From Listeria grayi DSM 20601 (GTDB taxonomy: Bacteria; Bacillota; Bacilli; Lactobacillales; Listeriaceae): DNA of 64,000 nucleotides. The notes under the pieces are model-generated. The model did no database searches, was not told the origin of the DNA, and worked only from the letters and a program-made list of their open reading frames with translations. Below, in pieces: positions 1-8,786 of this stretch. Each line of letters opens with the position of its first letter. Position 1 is the stretch's first letter. The stretch is taken from NCBI RefSeq assembly GCF_000148995.1, contig NZ_GL538352.1, positions 620,001 through 684,000 of the forward strand, read 5' to 3'. The position numbers were made by a program, and so were the translations under genes.

Positions 1-1149
1 ATTGTAATTAGAAACAGCCATGACAGGCAAAATACGTTCATCCTCCGCATTTTGATTGATCGATTTCGCTTCAAATTTTGCTTCCACCACTGGGATGATC
101 ATGTCATAGGTCGGATGTTTTAAAATAGCATCGGCGTGTTTGTTGAGAGCGGCGTTTGCTGTGAACATCAGCGTATTTGGATCTGCTTTTTTTACAGAAC
201 TGGTCGTATTATAGTAAATGCCAAAAATCGCGCCGCCTGCTGTGATCGTCGTTGCACTTAGAACAGCGATTATTGTAAGGATCCTTGCATTGGCGCGGAT
301 ACGGTAGGCCAATTGGGAGATCGTGATGAGTCGCAGATTTTTCCACAATAAAGCCGGTGCTTTTTTCATATAAATAAAGAAATAGCCGACTAAGCTGTGG
401 AAAAGGAGAAATGTGCCAGCGATCACGAGCACTAAAATCAGTAACGGCGTGGTCAACATGCCGAATAATTCCCACCATTTTGAGGTCAAGATATTCTCTA
501 ACGCTAGATAATACCCTGCCGCAATCGAGAGGATGGCAATCAGTGCCAACCACAAGGAAGGCTTCGGCATCGACTCGCCTTTTCCCTCTGCATGGAAAAG
601 TTCAATCAGTTTAAAGCGATAGATCAAGCGGTAGCCTTGCAAAGAAGTAATGAAAAATAGCAGAAAGAAAACAAGTGCTGTCTGCAAGACCGCAGTTAGT
701 GAAAAGGTAAAACTGACCGTTTCCGAACTATGGATAAAAACGAGCAGTAGCATTGCAAATCCTTTGGAGAACAAGAAGCCAAGTGCGGTTCCGATAATTA
801 AGGCGATCAGACCAATCAATAAGTTTTCAAAAAATAGCATTTTACCGATCTGGCGCTTTCTTAGCCCGAGTAACGCATATAGCGCCACCTCTTTCTTACG
901 CTTTTTCAAGAAAAAAGAATTAGAATAGAAGATAAAGATCGCTACAAAAATCAGTAAAATAACAGAAGCTCCGCCCATCAAGGCACTTACTTTCGTGGAA
1001 GTTGTCATTTTTTGAGCTACGCTGTCGCTGTATTTCAACGCAACAAAAGTAAAATAAATGGCAATGCTCACTACCATCGAAAGCATATAAAGGAAGTATT
1101 GCGAAAAATTACGGCTGACATTCCGTTTCGCAAGCGTAAAGAGAGTCAT
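1..1149 (-). CDS. BceB/FtsX-family ABC transporter permease (3' part beyond the left edge)
   Basis: An open frame of 383 codons starts at the ATG at 1149 and runs off the left edge without a stop. The first residues ([19 protein letters not shown]) and the following helix, then VALYALLGLRKRQIGKMLFFENLLIG, are typical of BceB/YtsD/VraG permeases. These transporters remove or sense cell-wall-active peptides in the membrane together with a BceA ATPase. Several hydrophobic segments are visible, and an extracellular stretch begins near the window end. The start overlaps the stop of the upstream ATPase by four bases (ATGA), so translation is coupled. A BceRS-type two-component system, if present, lies outside the window. 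The family call is firm; the peptide substrate cannot be read from the sequence. Confidence 0.85.
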   Translation of the reverse strand, partial: MTLFTLAKRNVSRNFSQYFLYMLSMVVSIAIYFTFVALKYSDSVAQKMTTSTKVSALMGGASVILLIFVAIFIFYSNSFFLKKRKKEVALYALLGLRKRQIGKMLFFENLLIGLIALIIGTALGFLFSKGFAMLLLVFIHSSETVSFTFSLTAVLQTALVFFLLFFITSLQGYRLIYRFKLIELFHAEGKGESMPKPSLWLALIAILSIAAGYYLALENILTSKWWELFGMLTTPLLILVLVIAGTFLLFHSLVGYFFIYMKKAPALLWKNLRLITISQLAYRIRANARILTIIAVLSATTITAGGAIFGIYYNTTSSVKKADPNTLMFTANAALNKHADAILKHPTYDMIIPVVEAKFEAKSINQNAEDERILPVMAVSNYN

Positions 1150-1904
1150 TTCTGCTCGCCTCCCATTTGTGCGATCGTTTCAAGAATTTCTTGATAAAAG
1201 GTTTCTCGGCGCTGTGAACCGCGAAGTAGCTCATGTGATAATTCGCCATCACTAATAATAAGGATACGACTGCAGAAACTCGCTGCAAATGCATCATGCG
1301 TAACCATCATGATCGTCGCGTCTTGTTCTTGATTTAGTTGGAACAAGCTGTTCAATAGGTTAGTTGCAGATTTGGAATCAAGCGCTCCCGTTGGTTCATC
1401 TGCGAAAATCAGCGATGGTTTCGTAATGATCGCCCGCGCAACAGCTGTACGCTGTTTTTGCCCGCCGGAGATCTGATAGGGGTATTTATCCTTCAACGCA
1501 GCAATCCCCAGTAACTCCAAAATCGCATCTAAACGTTCTTGGATAGCAGCTGCCGTAACCTTTGCAATCGCAAGGGGAAGGAGGATATTCTCCTGAACGG
1601 TCAGGGAATCCAGCAAATTGTAGTCTTGAAAAATAAATCCTAGATGATCGCGCCGAAAGTCGGCTAATTCACTTTCTTTCAATGTTTGGATATCTTTTTG
1701 ATTTAGCGTGATCGTACCGCTAGTTGCATGATCGATCGTTGCTAAAATATGAAGTAGTGTCGATTTCCCAGCACCGCTAGGCCCCATTATTCCAACGAAT
1801 TCACCTTCTTGGATGGTAAAAGAAATGTCTTTCAGCGCTCGAAATTGATTATCGCTTTTACCGTATACTTTATTTAACTGTTCAACCTCTAATAAATGCT
1901 TCAT
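1146..1904 (-). CDS. BceA-type ABC transporter ATP-binding protein
   Basis: This ATPase pairs with the permease just downstream. Walker A (GPSGAGKST), the signature [15 protein letters not shown] and Walker B ([13 protein letters not shown]) are intact. The '[12 protein letters not shown]' stretch is characteristic of the MacB/LolD/BceA group. A frame open from a GTG at 1916 exists, but AAGGTGGT sits seven bases before the ATG at 1904 ([10 protein letters not shown]), so 1904 is the better start and the GTG is part of the ribosome binding site. Length about 252 residues, normal for BceA. Two direct CAACCTTAC repeats upstream (1947-1979) are a candidate response-regulator site. In the cell it would power a peptide-detoxifying transporter at the membrane. 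Confidence 0.9.
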   Translation of the reverse strand: MKHLLEVEQLNKVYGKSDNQFRALKDISFTIQEGEFVGIMGPSGAGKSTLLHILATIDHATSGTITLNQKDIQTLKESELADFRRDHLGFIFQDYNLLDSLTVQENILLPLAIAKVTAAAIQERLDAILELLGIAALKDKYPYQISGGQKQRTAVARAIITKPSLIFADEPTGALDSKSATNLLNSLFQLNQEQDATIMMVTHDAFAASFCSRILIISDGELSHELLRGSQRRETFYQEILETIAQMGGEQK

Positions 1905-1934
1905 TTTTATGACCACCTTGTCTTTGATAACCTA

Positions 1935-1979
1935 AGTATAGTGGGGCAACCTTACGTCATTGTTGTTCCAACCTTACAT
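1935..1979 (-). promoter_or_regulatory. candidate bceAB promoter with two direct repeats
   Basis: On the minus strand TATACT (1935-1940 on the plus strand reads AGTATA) is a good -10. Two copies of CAACCTTAC (1947-1955 and 1969-1977) lie 22 bp apart, two helical turns, on either side of the expected -35 position, where no good -35 is seen. This arrangement fits an OmpR-family response regulator site of the BceR type. The assignment is inferred from spacing only. Confidence 0.45.
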
Positions 1980-2190
1980 AAAGCTTACTTTTAAAAAAGG
2001 ATTAAAGTCGCTTTTTCTAAGAAAATGCTATATGATAAAATCTAGTAGATATACGGGTAAAAATATTTGTGATAAAATGCGCACAAACAGAATGGAAACA
2101 GCATAAGAAATGAAAAAGATGCTTTTTTTTTAGAAGATAAAATGGTAAAGTATTTAAGATAGATTATTTTTTGGTAAAGGAAGTTAAAAC

Positions 2191-3804
2191 ATGGGTTCAA
2201 AACTGCTACGAGGCACGTTTATATTAACGCTAGGTACACTGATTTCAAAAGTACTCGGCATCGTGTATGTCATTCCTTTTTATTGGATTATCGGAGGCGA
2301 TAAACCGGCATTATTATATAATTTCGGGTATGTACCATATCAACTTTTTTTAAGTGTCGCTACAGCAGGGATTCCGCTAGCAGTCGCGAAATATATTGCG
2401 AAATACAATGCAATGGAAGAGTATATGATAGGTAGAAGATTGTTCCGAACGGGGATCTATTTAATGATCGTTTCGGGGATCGTGTGCTTCTTGGCGATGT
2501 ACGGGCTGGCGCCAACGCTAGCAAGGATGCAGCAGCTAAAAGGCGGCTACAGCTTGCAAGATGGTATCCAAGTTATTCGTGCAGTGAGCTTTGCCTTGCT
2601 TATCATTCCTGTAATGAGTTTACTCAGAGGATTCTTTCAAGGATATAATTCCATGGGACCGTCAGCGGTCTCACAAGTATTGGAACAAGTGGCTCGGATC
2701 GTTTTCCTATTAATTGGTACATTTATCGTCATGTATGTGATGGACGGTGGTGTGGTAAATGCAGTCAGTGTCGCAACTTTCTCCGCATTTATAGGGGCTT
2801 TTGCCAGTTTGATCTTGTTGATCTTTTACTTTGTGAAACGAAAGCCTGGCTTGGACAGGACATTATTAGAAGACCGCGGGGAAGTACATATCTCGATACC
2901 GCGGCTATATAAAGACATTATTTTATCAGCTATTCCTTTTATCATTGTGGGTTCCGCAACATCTCTTTATCAATTGATCGACCAGTTTACACTAGGTCAA
3001 GTACTGGAGTACATCGGTGTTAGCGAAAAATTGGTAAATACGTATGTCGCGATCATCAACTTTGATGCACAAAAATTGATTATGATACCTGGAACACTTG
3101 CGATCGCCTTTTCTATGGCGTTAGTACCGCTTGTAACTGGGGCATATGTTCGAAAACAATATGATTATGTGAAGCGACAATTGAATGACGTTTTTCAGAT
3201 TCTCCTTTTTCTAACTATTCCAGCTTGCTTCGGCATCGCTTTACTAGCACGACCATTATTTACTGTGTTCTTCAATGCAAGCGACAATGGAACAGAGCTG
3301 CTACAATTTTTCGCACCATTTGCCATTTTGTTCTCCCTGTTCGCGGTAACAGCGGCAGTGTTGCAAGGAATCGATGAACAGCGCTTTACTGTATTAGGGC
3401 TGTTAGTAGGGCTATTAACAAAATCAGTGCTGCAAATGCCGCTGATCATGTTATTTGAAGCGAAAGGCTCGATCTTGGCAACGGGCTTAGGTTATCTCGT
3501 GTCTTGTATCTTCATGCTGGTGATTATCAAAAAATATGTCCAGTTTTCCTTTAAGCAGACATTTCGGCGGACGGTCTTGTTTATCATGATGACGCTTGTG
3601 ATGTCGGTCGTGGTAAAAGCCGTTTATTACCTCGCGTCTCTCGGCATTAGTCCGGATCATAAGCTTTCCGCATTCTTGATCTGTGTGATCTGTGGTGTCG
3701 CAGGAGCGGCTGTTTATGGCTATATCTCGATGCGCCTTCATTTAGTAGACAAGTTATTCGGACCGCGTGGCACGCGAGTACGGGAAAAATTAGGAATCAA
3801 ATAA
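2191..3804 (+). CDS. MurJ/YtgP-type lipid II flippase (polysaccharide biosynthesis MOP family)
   Basis: A 537-residue integral membrane protein with about 14 hydrophobic segments. It starts MGSKLLRGTFILTLGTLISKVLGIVYVIPF, the N-terminal pattern of the YtgP/SpoVB/MurJ branch of the MOP superfamily. These proteins flip lipid-linked cell-wall precursors across the membrane. AAAGGAAG lies about seven bases before the ATG. It is transcribed alone: divergent from bceAB on the left and followed by a hairpin terminator at 3809. The length and N-terminus fit YtgP (the B. subtilis MurJ) better than SpoVB, and no sporulation genes surround it. Lipid II transport is inferred from the family. Confidence 0.85.
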   Translation: MGSKLLRGTFILTLGTLISKVLGIVYVIPFYWIIGGDKPALLYNFGYVPYQLFLSVATAGIPLAVAKYIAKYNAMEEYMIGRRLFRTGIYLMIVSGIVCFLAMYGLAPTLARMQQLKGGYSLQDGIQVIRAVSFALLIIPVMSLLRGFFQGYNSMGPSAVSQVLEQVARIVFLLIGTFIVMYVMDGGVVNAVSVATFSAFIGAFASLILLIFYFVKRKPGLDRTLLEDRGEVHISIPRLYKDIILSAIPFIIVGSATSLYQLIDQFTLGQVLEYIGVSEKLVNTYVAIINFDAQKLIMIPGTLAIAFSMALVPLVTGAYVRKQYDYVKRQLNDVFQILLFLTIPACFGIALLARPLFTVFFNASDNGTELLQFFAPFAILFSLFAVTAAVLQGIDEQRFTVLGLLVGLLTKSVLQMPLIMLFEAKGSILATGLGYLVSCIFMLVIIKKYVQFSFKQTFRRTVLFIMMTLVMSVVVKAVYYLASLGISPDHKLSAFLICVICGVAGAAVYGYISMRLHLVDKLFGPRGTRVREKLGIK

Positions 3805-3808
3805 AAGC

Positions 3809-3841
3809 AAAGCACTTCTCATGGGAGGTGCTTTATTTCTT
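3809..3841 (+). terminator. terminator after the flippase gene
   Basis: A ten-pair stem AAAGCACTTC/GAGGTGCTTT with one G-T pair and a short T-rich tail. It covers an upstream in-frame ATG at 3821, which argues that the next gene starts later, at 3860. Confidence 0.7.
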
Positions 3842-3859
3842 AATAAGAGGTGTAAAAGC

Positions 3860-4513
3860 ATGCAAAATAAACGCTATATCGCATATGGAATCAGCGGAGC
3901 CGCTTTTCTGATATTTGGTATCTTTCTGATCAGTGTCTTGACGCATGCGACTTGGATCAGCGGCTATGATAGATTTGGAAACGAGTTATTGCGGCACGGT
4001 TTCACAAAACAACGGATCGATGTAGTCGCTTTTTGGACGAATATTGGTGGGGTGACATTTATTACTTGGCTGACGATTATTGCGATGGCTGTATTTATTC
4101 TAGCAAAACACTATACGATCGGTATTTGGTTCGGATTGACTGTCTTGATCGGAGCGGCAGTCATTCCGTCTATCTTAAAACATACGATCCAGCGTCCCCG
4201 TCCAGCTTATAAATTGATCCCCGAAGGTGGCTATAGTTTTCCGAGCGGTCATTCTTCTGGTTCAACGATTTTTTATGGAATGTTATTGGTTTGTTTGTTG
4301 CTGTTTATCCGCAAGCAGTGGATCAGATGGACGATATTGCTAGGCGGGATCATACTCATCCTTTTGATAATGGCTAGCCGCGTTTATCTTGGTGTCCATT
4401 ATTTTTCAGATATCACCGCAGGTTTTCTGTTCGGCATTGGTATCGTTATTTTATCAAGCAGCCTTCTGCACTGGTTTCGCGAAAAAAAACCACATTTCTT
4501 TAAAAGTTCATAA
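3860..4513 (+). CDS. PAP2-family phosphatase, membrane-bound
   Basis: A type 2 phosphatidic acid phosphatase of about 217 residues with all three catalytic motifs: KHTIQRPRP (K-x6-RP), YSFPSGHSSG (PSGH) and SRVYLGVHYFSD (SR-x5-H-x3-D). Six membrane segments are visible. Related Firmicute enzymes (BcrC, YodM, PgpB type) dephosphorylate undecaprenyl pyrophosphate or phosphatidylglycerol phosphate at the outer membrane face. The ATG at 3860 follows AAGAGGTG; an in-frame ATG at 3821 lies inside the preceding terminator hairpin and is rejected. Sitting next to a MurJ-type flippase, a role in recycling the undecaprenyl carrier is attractive but inferred. Confidence 0.85.
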   Translation: MQNKRYIAYGISGAAFLIFGIFLISVLTHATWISGYDRFGNELLRHGFTKQRIDVVAFWTNIGGVTFITWLTIIAMAVFILAKHYTIGIWFGLTVLIGAAVIPSILKHTIQRPRPAYKLIPEGGYSFPSGHSSGSTIFYGMLLVCLLLFIRKQWIRWTILLGGIILILLIMASRVYLGVHYFSDITAGFLFGIGIVILSSSLLHWFREKKPHFFKSS

Positions 4514-4585
4514 AAAAGACACAGCTTTGGGGAATGAAATTCGGTATACTGATAAGTAAGGTGAAGCAACAAGAGAGGTGGCAGA

Positions 4586-4945
4586 ATGAAGGGTGTTATG
4601 AAAACAGTAGCACGTTACAGTGCAGTTCTTCTTTGTATACTAGTATTGGTCAGCCTTGTTCCAGAAATATATCGTGCTACCAAAAAAGAAGTTGTTTGTA
4701 AAAAAATAAATTACACGGGAATAGTGGCCAAACGGGCAAAAATATATACAGAGATCGGCGGAAGCTGTGAAGAAAAACGGGCTGAAAAAGGTACGCCATT
4801 GATCGTTCGCGAGGAGCGGGCAACTGCCGATAATCGAATTTGGGTATTGGCTTATACCTCCGATGATTCGCGGATCGGGTGGATCGAAAGAGAAAATATA
4901 AAAAAAAGCACGTGGCGATTAGCGTCACGTGCTTTTTTTGCTTAA
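4586..4945 (+). CDS. small membrane-anchored protein with SH3-like domain
   Basis: A 119-residue protein with an N-terminal hydrophobic segment (AVLLCILVLVSLV, about residues 13-26) followed by an extracellular part that looks like a bacterial SH3 fold: TGIVAKRAKIYTEIGG, KGTPLIVREER, RIWVLAYTSDDSRIGWIERENI. The GWI near the end is typical of such domains. AGAGGTGG precedes the ATG. Its last 14 or so codons lie inside the bidirectional terminator at 4901-4938, so the C-terminal residues are dictated partly by the hairpin. I do not recognise a named family. A cell-surface role is inferred from topology. Confidence 0.7.
   Translation: MKGVMKTVARYSAVLLCILVLVSLVPEIYRATKKEVVCKKINYTGIVAKRAKIYTEIGGSCEEKRAEKGTPLIVREERATADNRIWVLAYTSDDSRIGWIERENIKKSTWRLASRAFFA
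4901..4938. terminator. bidirectional terminator overlapping a coding end
   Basis: A ten-pair GC-rich stem (GCACGTGGCG/CGTCACGTGC, loop ATTAG, one G-T pair) is flanked by seven As and seven Ts, so it can end transcription from both strands. It lies between convergent genes and inside the 3' end of the upstream reading frame. Confidence 0.9.
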
Positions 4946-5769
4946 AGTTGTTCTTCCATTTCACTGAAAATCTTCAAATAGGTCGGAATACTGGCCGCGA
5001 TCTCAGTTGGCAGAACAACATATCTTTTTTTTGCTAAAATTTCACCGATATAGCTATGCAGAAAAACCGCAGCCAGCACACCATGTGCGAATTTTTCGGT
5101 TTGACCGATCATACCGGCAATCATACCGGCCAATGTGTCACCCATTCCGCCGGTAGCCATTGCTGGTGTGCCGTAAATATTCTGCCAAACACCACCATCA
5201 GGGGTATATACGGTCGTTCGATTGCTTTTTAAGACCACGATCCCGCCAAGTTCTTCTGCCCGACCCGCATTCGAATCTTCGTTTGTTAGAGTCTGCAGAT
5301 ATTCCCACTCGCCTAAATGCGGAGTGAAAATCAAAGCGGCTTTCGTTTTTGTAGGCTGTTTGCTGTATAAAAATAGTGCATCGCCATCCAAGATCACTTT
5401 CTGCTCTTCTCCAGCAGTTTGCAGAGTCAGCGTCAATAATTCATTTGCAAGTTCATTTCGATCAAGGCCAGGACCAATCAAAATGACATCAAAAGTCGGG
5501 ACCAGTTCGCGCAAGGAATCTAATTCTTGGTGATCCAAAAACATGCATTCAGGAAGTCGCGAATGAAGTGCCGGCCGATTGACAGCATCTGTCGCAACCG
5601 TCACGAGACCTGCTCCGCTCTTCACGCAGGCTTCTGCAGCCATGATCGCTGCACCGCCGTATCGTTTGCTGCCGGCAATGATGAGGACTTTCCCATAATC
5701 TCCTTTATAAGAATCATCTTCGCGCTGCGGTACCCACGTACAAATGGCTTTTGGCGTTATTTTTTTCAT
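4942..5769 (-). CDS. nnrD: ADP-dependent NAD(P)H-hydrate dehydratase
   Basis: A protein of the YjeF C-terminal / carbohydrate-kinase-like fold, about 276 residues. It repairs damaged NADHX/NADPHX back to NAD(P)H using ADP or ATP. Family motifs are present: GDYGKVLIIAGSKRYGGAA, ACVKSGAGLVTVAT, GPGLDRNEL, ILDGDALFLY, TPHLGEWEYL, and ATGGMGDTLAGMIAG near the C-terminus. GGAGGG with seven bases to the ATG at 5769 favours that start; in-frame TTG (5784) and ATG (5775) lie in or too close to it. There is no fused N-terminal epimerase domain, as is usual in Bacilli where it is separate. It converges with the small protein gene upstream. Confidence 0.9.
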   Translation of the reverse strand: MKKITPKAICTWVPQREDDSYKGDYGKVLIIAGSKRYGGAAIMAAEACVKSGAGLVTVATDAVNRPALHSRLPECMFLDHQELDSLRELVPTFDVILIGPGLDRNELANELLTLTLQTAGEEQKVILDGDALFLYSKQPTKTKAALIFTPHLGEWEYLQTLTNEDSNAGRAEELGGIVVLKSNRTTVYTPDGGVWQNIYGTPAMATGGMGDTLAGMIAGMIGQTEKFAHGVLAAVFLHSYIGEILAKKRYVVLPTEIAASIPTYLKIFSEMEEQL

Positions 5770-5876
5770 TTTCATTCCCTCCAAGTTTTGACCCTATCGT
5801 TGTATTTTACCCCTTATCACGCTAAAATAAAAGGTGCAGAAAGTATTTTATTAGAAGCTTAAAAGGAGTTGCTAAA

Positions 5877-6290
5877 ATGAAACCAGTTATTCCAGCTGTA
5901 AAAGCAGTGATCGTCAAAGACGGAAAATTTTTAGTGCTAAGAAAACAAGGCATGACCGAAGAGATATATGAACTACCTGGCGGGAAAATGAATTTCGGTG
6001 AAACTCATGGCGAAGCCCTTTTCCGTGAGGTTTATGAAGAAACCAAACTGCAAGTCCAGCCGTTTATTCTTTACGACACATTTGAAAACTTTCAACCTGA
6101 TTACCAGATCACAGGTGTCATTTATCTAGTTGAAATGCCAGCCGATCAAACCATCATTTTGTCAGAAGAACACCGTGATTACCAATTTTTACCATTAGAA
6201 AAAGAAAGTTTGGCTGTGATCGATCTCGTCTTTTCCAGCCGAATGGAAAGATGGGATTTTGAAGCAATCAAAAGTTTTATGAAAAAATAA
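5877..6290 (+). CDS. Nudix hydrolase
   Basis: A 137-residue single-domain Nudix protein. The Nudix box begins at GGKMNFGETHGEALFREV and continues YEETKL; the catalytic RE..EE glutamates are present, but the usual glycine near the end of the box (EExG) is lysine. Nudix enzymes hydrolyse nucleoside diphosphates linked to another group; the substrate cannot be read here. AAGGAG precedes the ATG. No operon partner is obvious: the next gene, pepV, has its own ribosome binding site 70 bases later. Confidence 0.85.
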   Translation: MKPVIPAVKAVIVKDGKFLVLRKQGMTEEIYELPGGKMNFGETHGEALFREVYEETKLQVQPFILYDTFENFQPDYQITGVIYLVEMPADQTIILSEEHRDYQFLPLEKESLAVIDLVFSSRMERWDFEAIKSFMKK

Positions 6291-6362
6291 GGATTAAGAC
6301 TTTCAAGGAGCAGTAAAAGAGTTTACAATAGAAATGTCTATATATTAGGAAGGAATGATAAT

Positions 6363-7775
6363 ATGAGTACGATTGATTGGCAAAAAGAAGTAGAATCCCG
6401 CAAAGAGGCATTCTTAGAAGATCTAAAAGGATTACTTCGAATTCCGAGTGTGCGCGACGATAGCAAGAAAACGGACGATGCACCATTTGGTCCTGATGTA
6501 AAGCGCGCGCTTGATTATATGCTTGAACTTGGCGATAAAGATGGTTTTACAACCAAAGAAGTAGGGCATGTAGCAGGGCATGTGGAATATGGCGATGGCG
6601 AAGAAATCGTCGGCGTACTCGGACATGTGGATGTCGTACCAGTTGGTGACGGTTGGAGCAACGATCCTTTTGAACCAGTTTTGAAAGATGGTAAATTGTA
6701 TGCACGTGGTGTGGCAGATGATAAAGGACCAACGATCGCTGGCTATTATGCGCTGAAAATAATTAAAGAACTAGGATTGCCGATTTCCCGGCGCATCCGT
6801 GTAATCATTGGTTCTGATGAAGAAAGCGGTATGAGCTGTGTAGAACGTTATTTCGAAACAGAACCACAGCCAACATTAGGATTCGTTCCTGATGCTGAAT
6901 TCCCGATCATCCATGCGGAAAAAGGGATCTCCGAATTAGACGTTGCTTTCCAAACAGGCGAACAAACCGATGAGGCCGATTTTCGTTTAGTAAGTCTTGC
7001 GTCTGGAGCTCGTTACAATATGGTTCCTGATCATGCTGATGCGGTTTTATCCGATGTAAAAGATAACGAAGCACTTAATAAAGCTTTCCGTACATTCTTA
7101 GCTGATCATGATGTTGAGGGAATGATCGCCAATAATGAAGATACAGTGACGATCTCAGTTGTCGGAAAATCAGCACATGCAATGGAGCCAAACAATGGTA
7201 TCAATGCAGGCCTTCATCTAGTTGCCTTTTTAGGGCAATTCAAACTTTCCGGAGCTGCGGCAAACTTTGTTGCTTTTGGACGCGATTACTTATTTGGTGA
7301 TTCCCGCGCTGTAAAACTAGGAATCAGTTTTGAAGATGAAGAAAGTGGAGAATTGACGATGAATGTCGGCATCATCCGCTTCACACCGGAAGATGGCGGG
7401 AAATACGGCTTGAACTTCCGTTACCCTGTAACAGCAAAAATGGACGATCTTAAAGATAAAATGGAAACTGTGGTGCTTGAATACAGTGGTTCATACTCGC
7501 ATTATGATGATTCGGAACCATTGTTCGTCCCTAAAGATCATCCGCTTATCAAAACGCTTCAAGAAGTTTATACGAAGCAAACTGGCGAAGAAGCAAACTT
7601 GCTTGCGATCGGCGGCGGTACGTATGCACGTCATTTAGAAACAGGTGTCGCATTCGGCGCATTGTTCCCAGGACGCGAAGATACGATGCACCAAAAAGAT
7701 GAATTCAGCTATTTGGAAGATTTGCTTAAAGCGACTGCGATTTATGCAGAAGCGCTTTACAAATTAGCCGAATAA
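6363..7775 (+). CDS. pepV: dipeptidase PepV (M20 family)
   Basis: A 470-residue cytoplasmic zinc dipeptidase. Metal-binding and catalytic motifs of the M20/PepV group are clear: GHVDVVPVGDGW, ARGVADDKGPT (bridging Asp), SDEESGMSC (catalytic Glu) and a late GGTYAR...FPGREDTMHQKDE region. Length is that of PepV. It releases amino acids from dipeptides. AGGAAGG sits eight bases before the ATG. In Listeria and Bacillus pepV is next to the D-amino acid aminotransferase gene, as here (dat 94 bases downstream). Confidence 0.95.
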   Translation: MSTIDWQKEVESRKEAFLEDLKGLLRIPSVRDDSKKTDDAPFGPDVKRALDYMLELGDKDGFTTKEVGHVAGHVEYGDGEEIVGVLGHVDVVPVGDGWSNDPFEPVLKDGKLYARGVADDKGPTIAGYYALKIIKELGLPISRRIRVIIGSDEESGMSCVERYFETEPQPTLGFVPDAEFPIIHAEKGISELDVAFQTGEQTDEADFRLVSLASGARYNMVPDHADAVLSDVKDNEALNKAFRTFLADHDVEGMIANNEDTVTISVVGKSAHAMEPNNGINAGLHLVAFLGQFKLSGAAANFVAFGRDYLFGDSRAVKLGISFEDEESGELTMNVGIIRFTPEDGGKYGLNFRYPVTAKMDDLKDKMETVVLEYSGSYSHYDDSEPLFVPKDHPLIKTLQEVYTKQTGEEANLLAIGGGTYARHLETGVAFGALFPGREDTMHQKDEFSYLEDLLKATAIYAEALYKLAE

Positions 7776-7869
7776 GCGGTATAATTGTTCAAACTAAACT
7801 GCTGCAATAATTTAACGTATTGCAGCGGTTTTTATTAAAGGAAGACAAGCTGTTAAGGAGTGAGAAGTA

Positions 7870-8745
7870 GTGAAAGTATTAGTAAATGACAAATTAGTTG
7901 ATCGATCAAAGGCTGCTGTGGATATTGAAGATCGCGGTTATCAATTTGGCGACGGTGTTTATGAAGTAATTCGGCTTTATAATAAAAAATTCTTTACATT
8001 TGAAGAGCACATCGACCGTTTATTTGCGAGTGCAGCGAAAATCGAACTAGGAATTCCTTATTCCAAAGAAAAATTGCGGGAACTTTTAGAAAATTTGGTA
8101 AAAGAAAATGATATCGACACAGGGAATGTTTATCTACAAGTATCTCGAGGCGTGCAACAACCCCGCAACCATATCATTCCAGATGACCTTGCCTTAGTGG
8201 GCATCTTGACAGCTTCGGCACAAGAAGTGCCACGCAATCCTCATTTATTCGAAGATGGTGGAACGGCGATCATAGAACCAGATACAAGATGGCTACATTG
8301 TGATATCAAAAGTATCAGTTTGCTGGGAAATGTACTGGCTAAAAATCGGGCGCATCGTGCTGGTGCAATGGAAGCGATTTTGCATCGCGATGGTGAAGTT
8401 ACCGAATGCTCGGCTTCCAATGTATATATGATCAAAGACGGTGAAGTGTTCACGCATCCTGCTGACAATTTGATTTTGAACGGGATCACGCGTCAAGGCA
8501 TTTTAAAAGCGATTCGTGCAAATGGTATTCCAGTGAAGGAAGAAGCTTTTACTATCGAAGACTTGAAAGAAGCAGATGAAGTGTTTATCTCCAGCGTTAC
8601 GCTAGAAGTAACACCAATTACAGCGATCGATGGCGTTCCGGTCTGCGAAGGAAAACGCGGTGCTATTACTGCGAAAATCCATGAACATTTTGTAGACTTG
8701 ATCGTGGAACAATGTGGCGAACTAGAAACAGTTCCTGAACAATAA
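7870..8745 (+). CDS. dat: D-alanine (D-amino acid) aminotransferase
   Basis: A 291-residue fold-type IV PLP enzyme that interconverts D-alanine and D-glutamate, feeding peptidoglycan synthesis. The active-site lysine lies in CDIKSISLLGNVLAKNRA; other family signatures are DIEDRGYQFGDGVYEVIR and ECSASNVYMIKDG...ILNGITRQGIL. It starts at GTG 7870 behind AAGGAGTGAG. An AT-rich hairpin with the repeat TGCAATAA/TTGCAG lies between pepV and dat. A terminator follows at 8753. Confidence 0.95.
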   Translation: MKVLVNDKLVDRSKAAVDIEDRGYQFGDGVYEVIRLYNKKFFTFEEHIDRLFASAAKIELGIPYSKEKLRELLENLVKENDIDTGNVYLQVSRGVQQPRNHIIPDDLALVGILTASAQEVPRNPHLFEDGGTAIIEPDTRWLHCDIKSISLLGNVLAKNRAHRAGAMEAILHRDGEVTECSASNVYMIKDGEVFTHPADNLILNGITRQGILKAIRANGIPVKEEAFTIEDLKEADEVFISSVTLEVTPITAIDGVPVCEGKRGAITAKIHEHFVDLIVEQCGELETVPEQ

Positions 8746-8752
8746 AATAGGA

Positions 8753-8786
8753 AAAGCCCACTGGATTTTTTCAGCGGGCTTTTTCT
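8753..8786 (+). terminator. terminator after dat
   Basis: Stem AAAGCCCACTG/CAGCGGGCTTT (one A-C mismatch) followed by TTTTCTTTTT. The convergent MFS gene ends inside the hairpin, its stop codon lying at 8771-8773. Confidence 0.85.
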
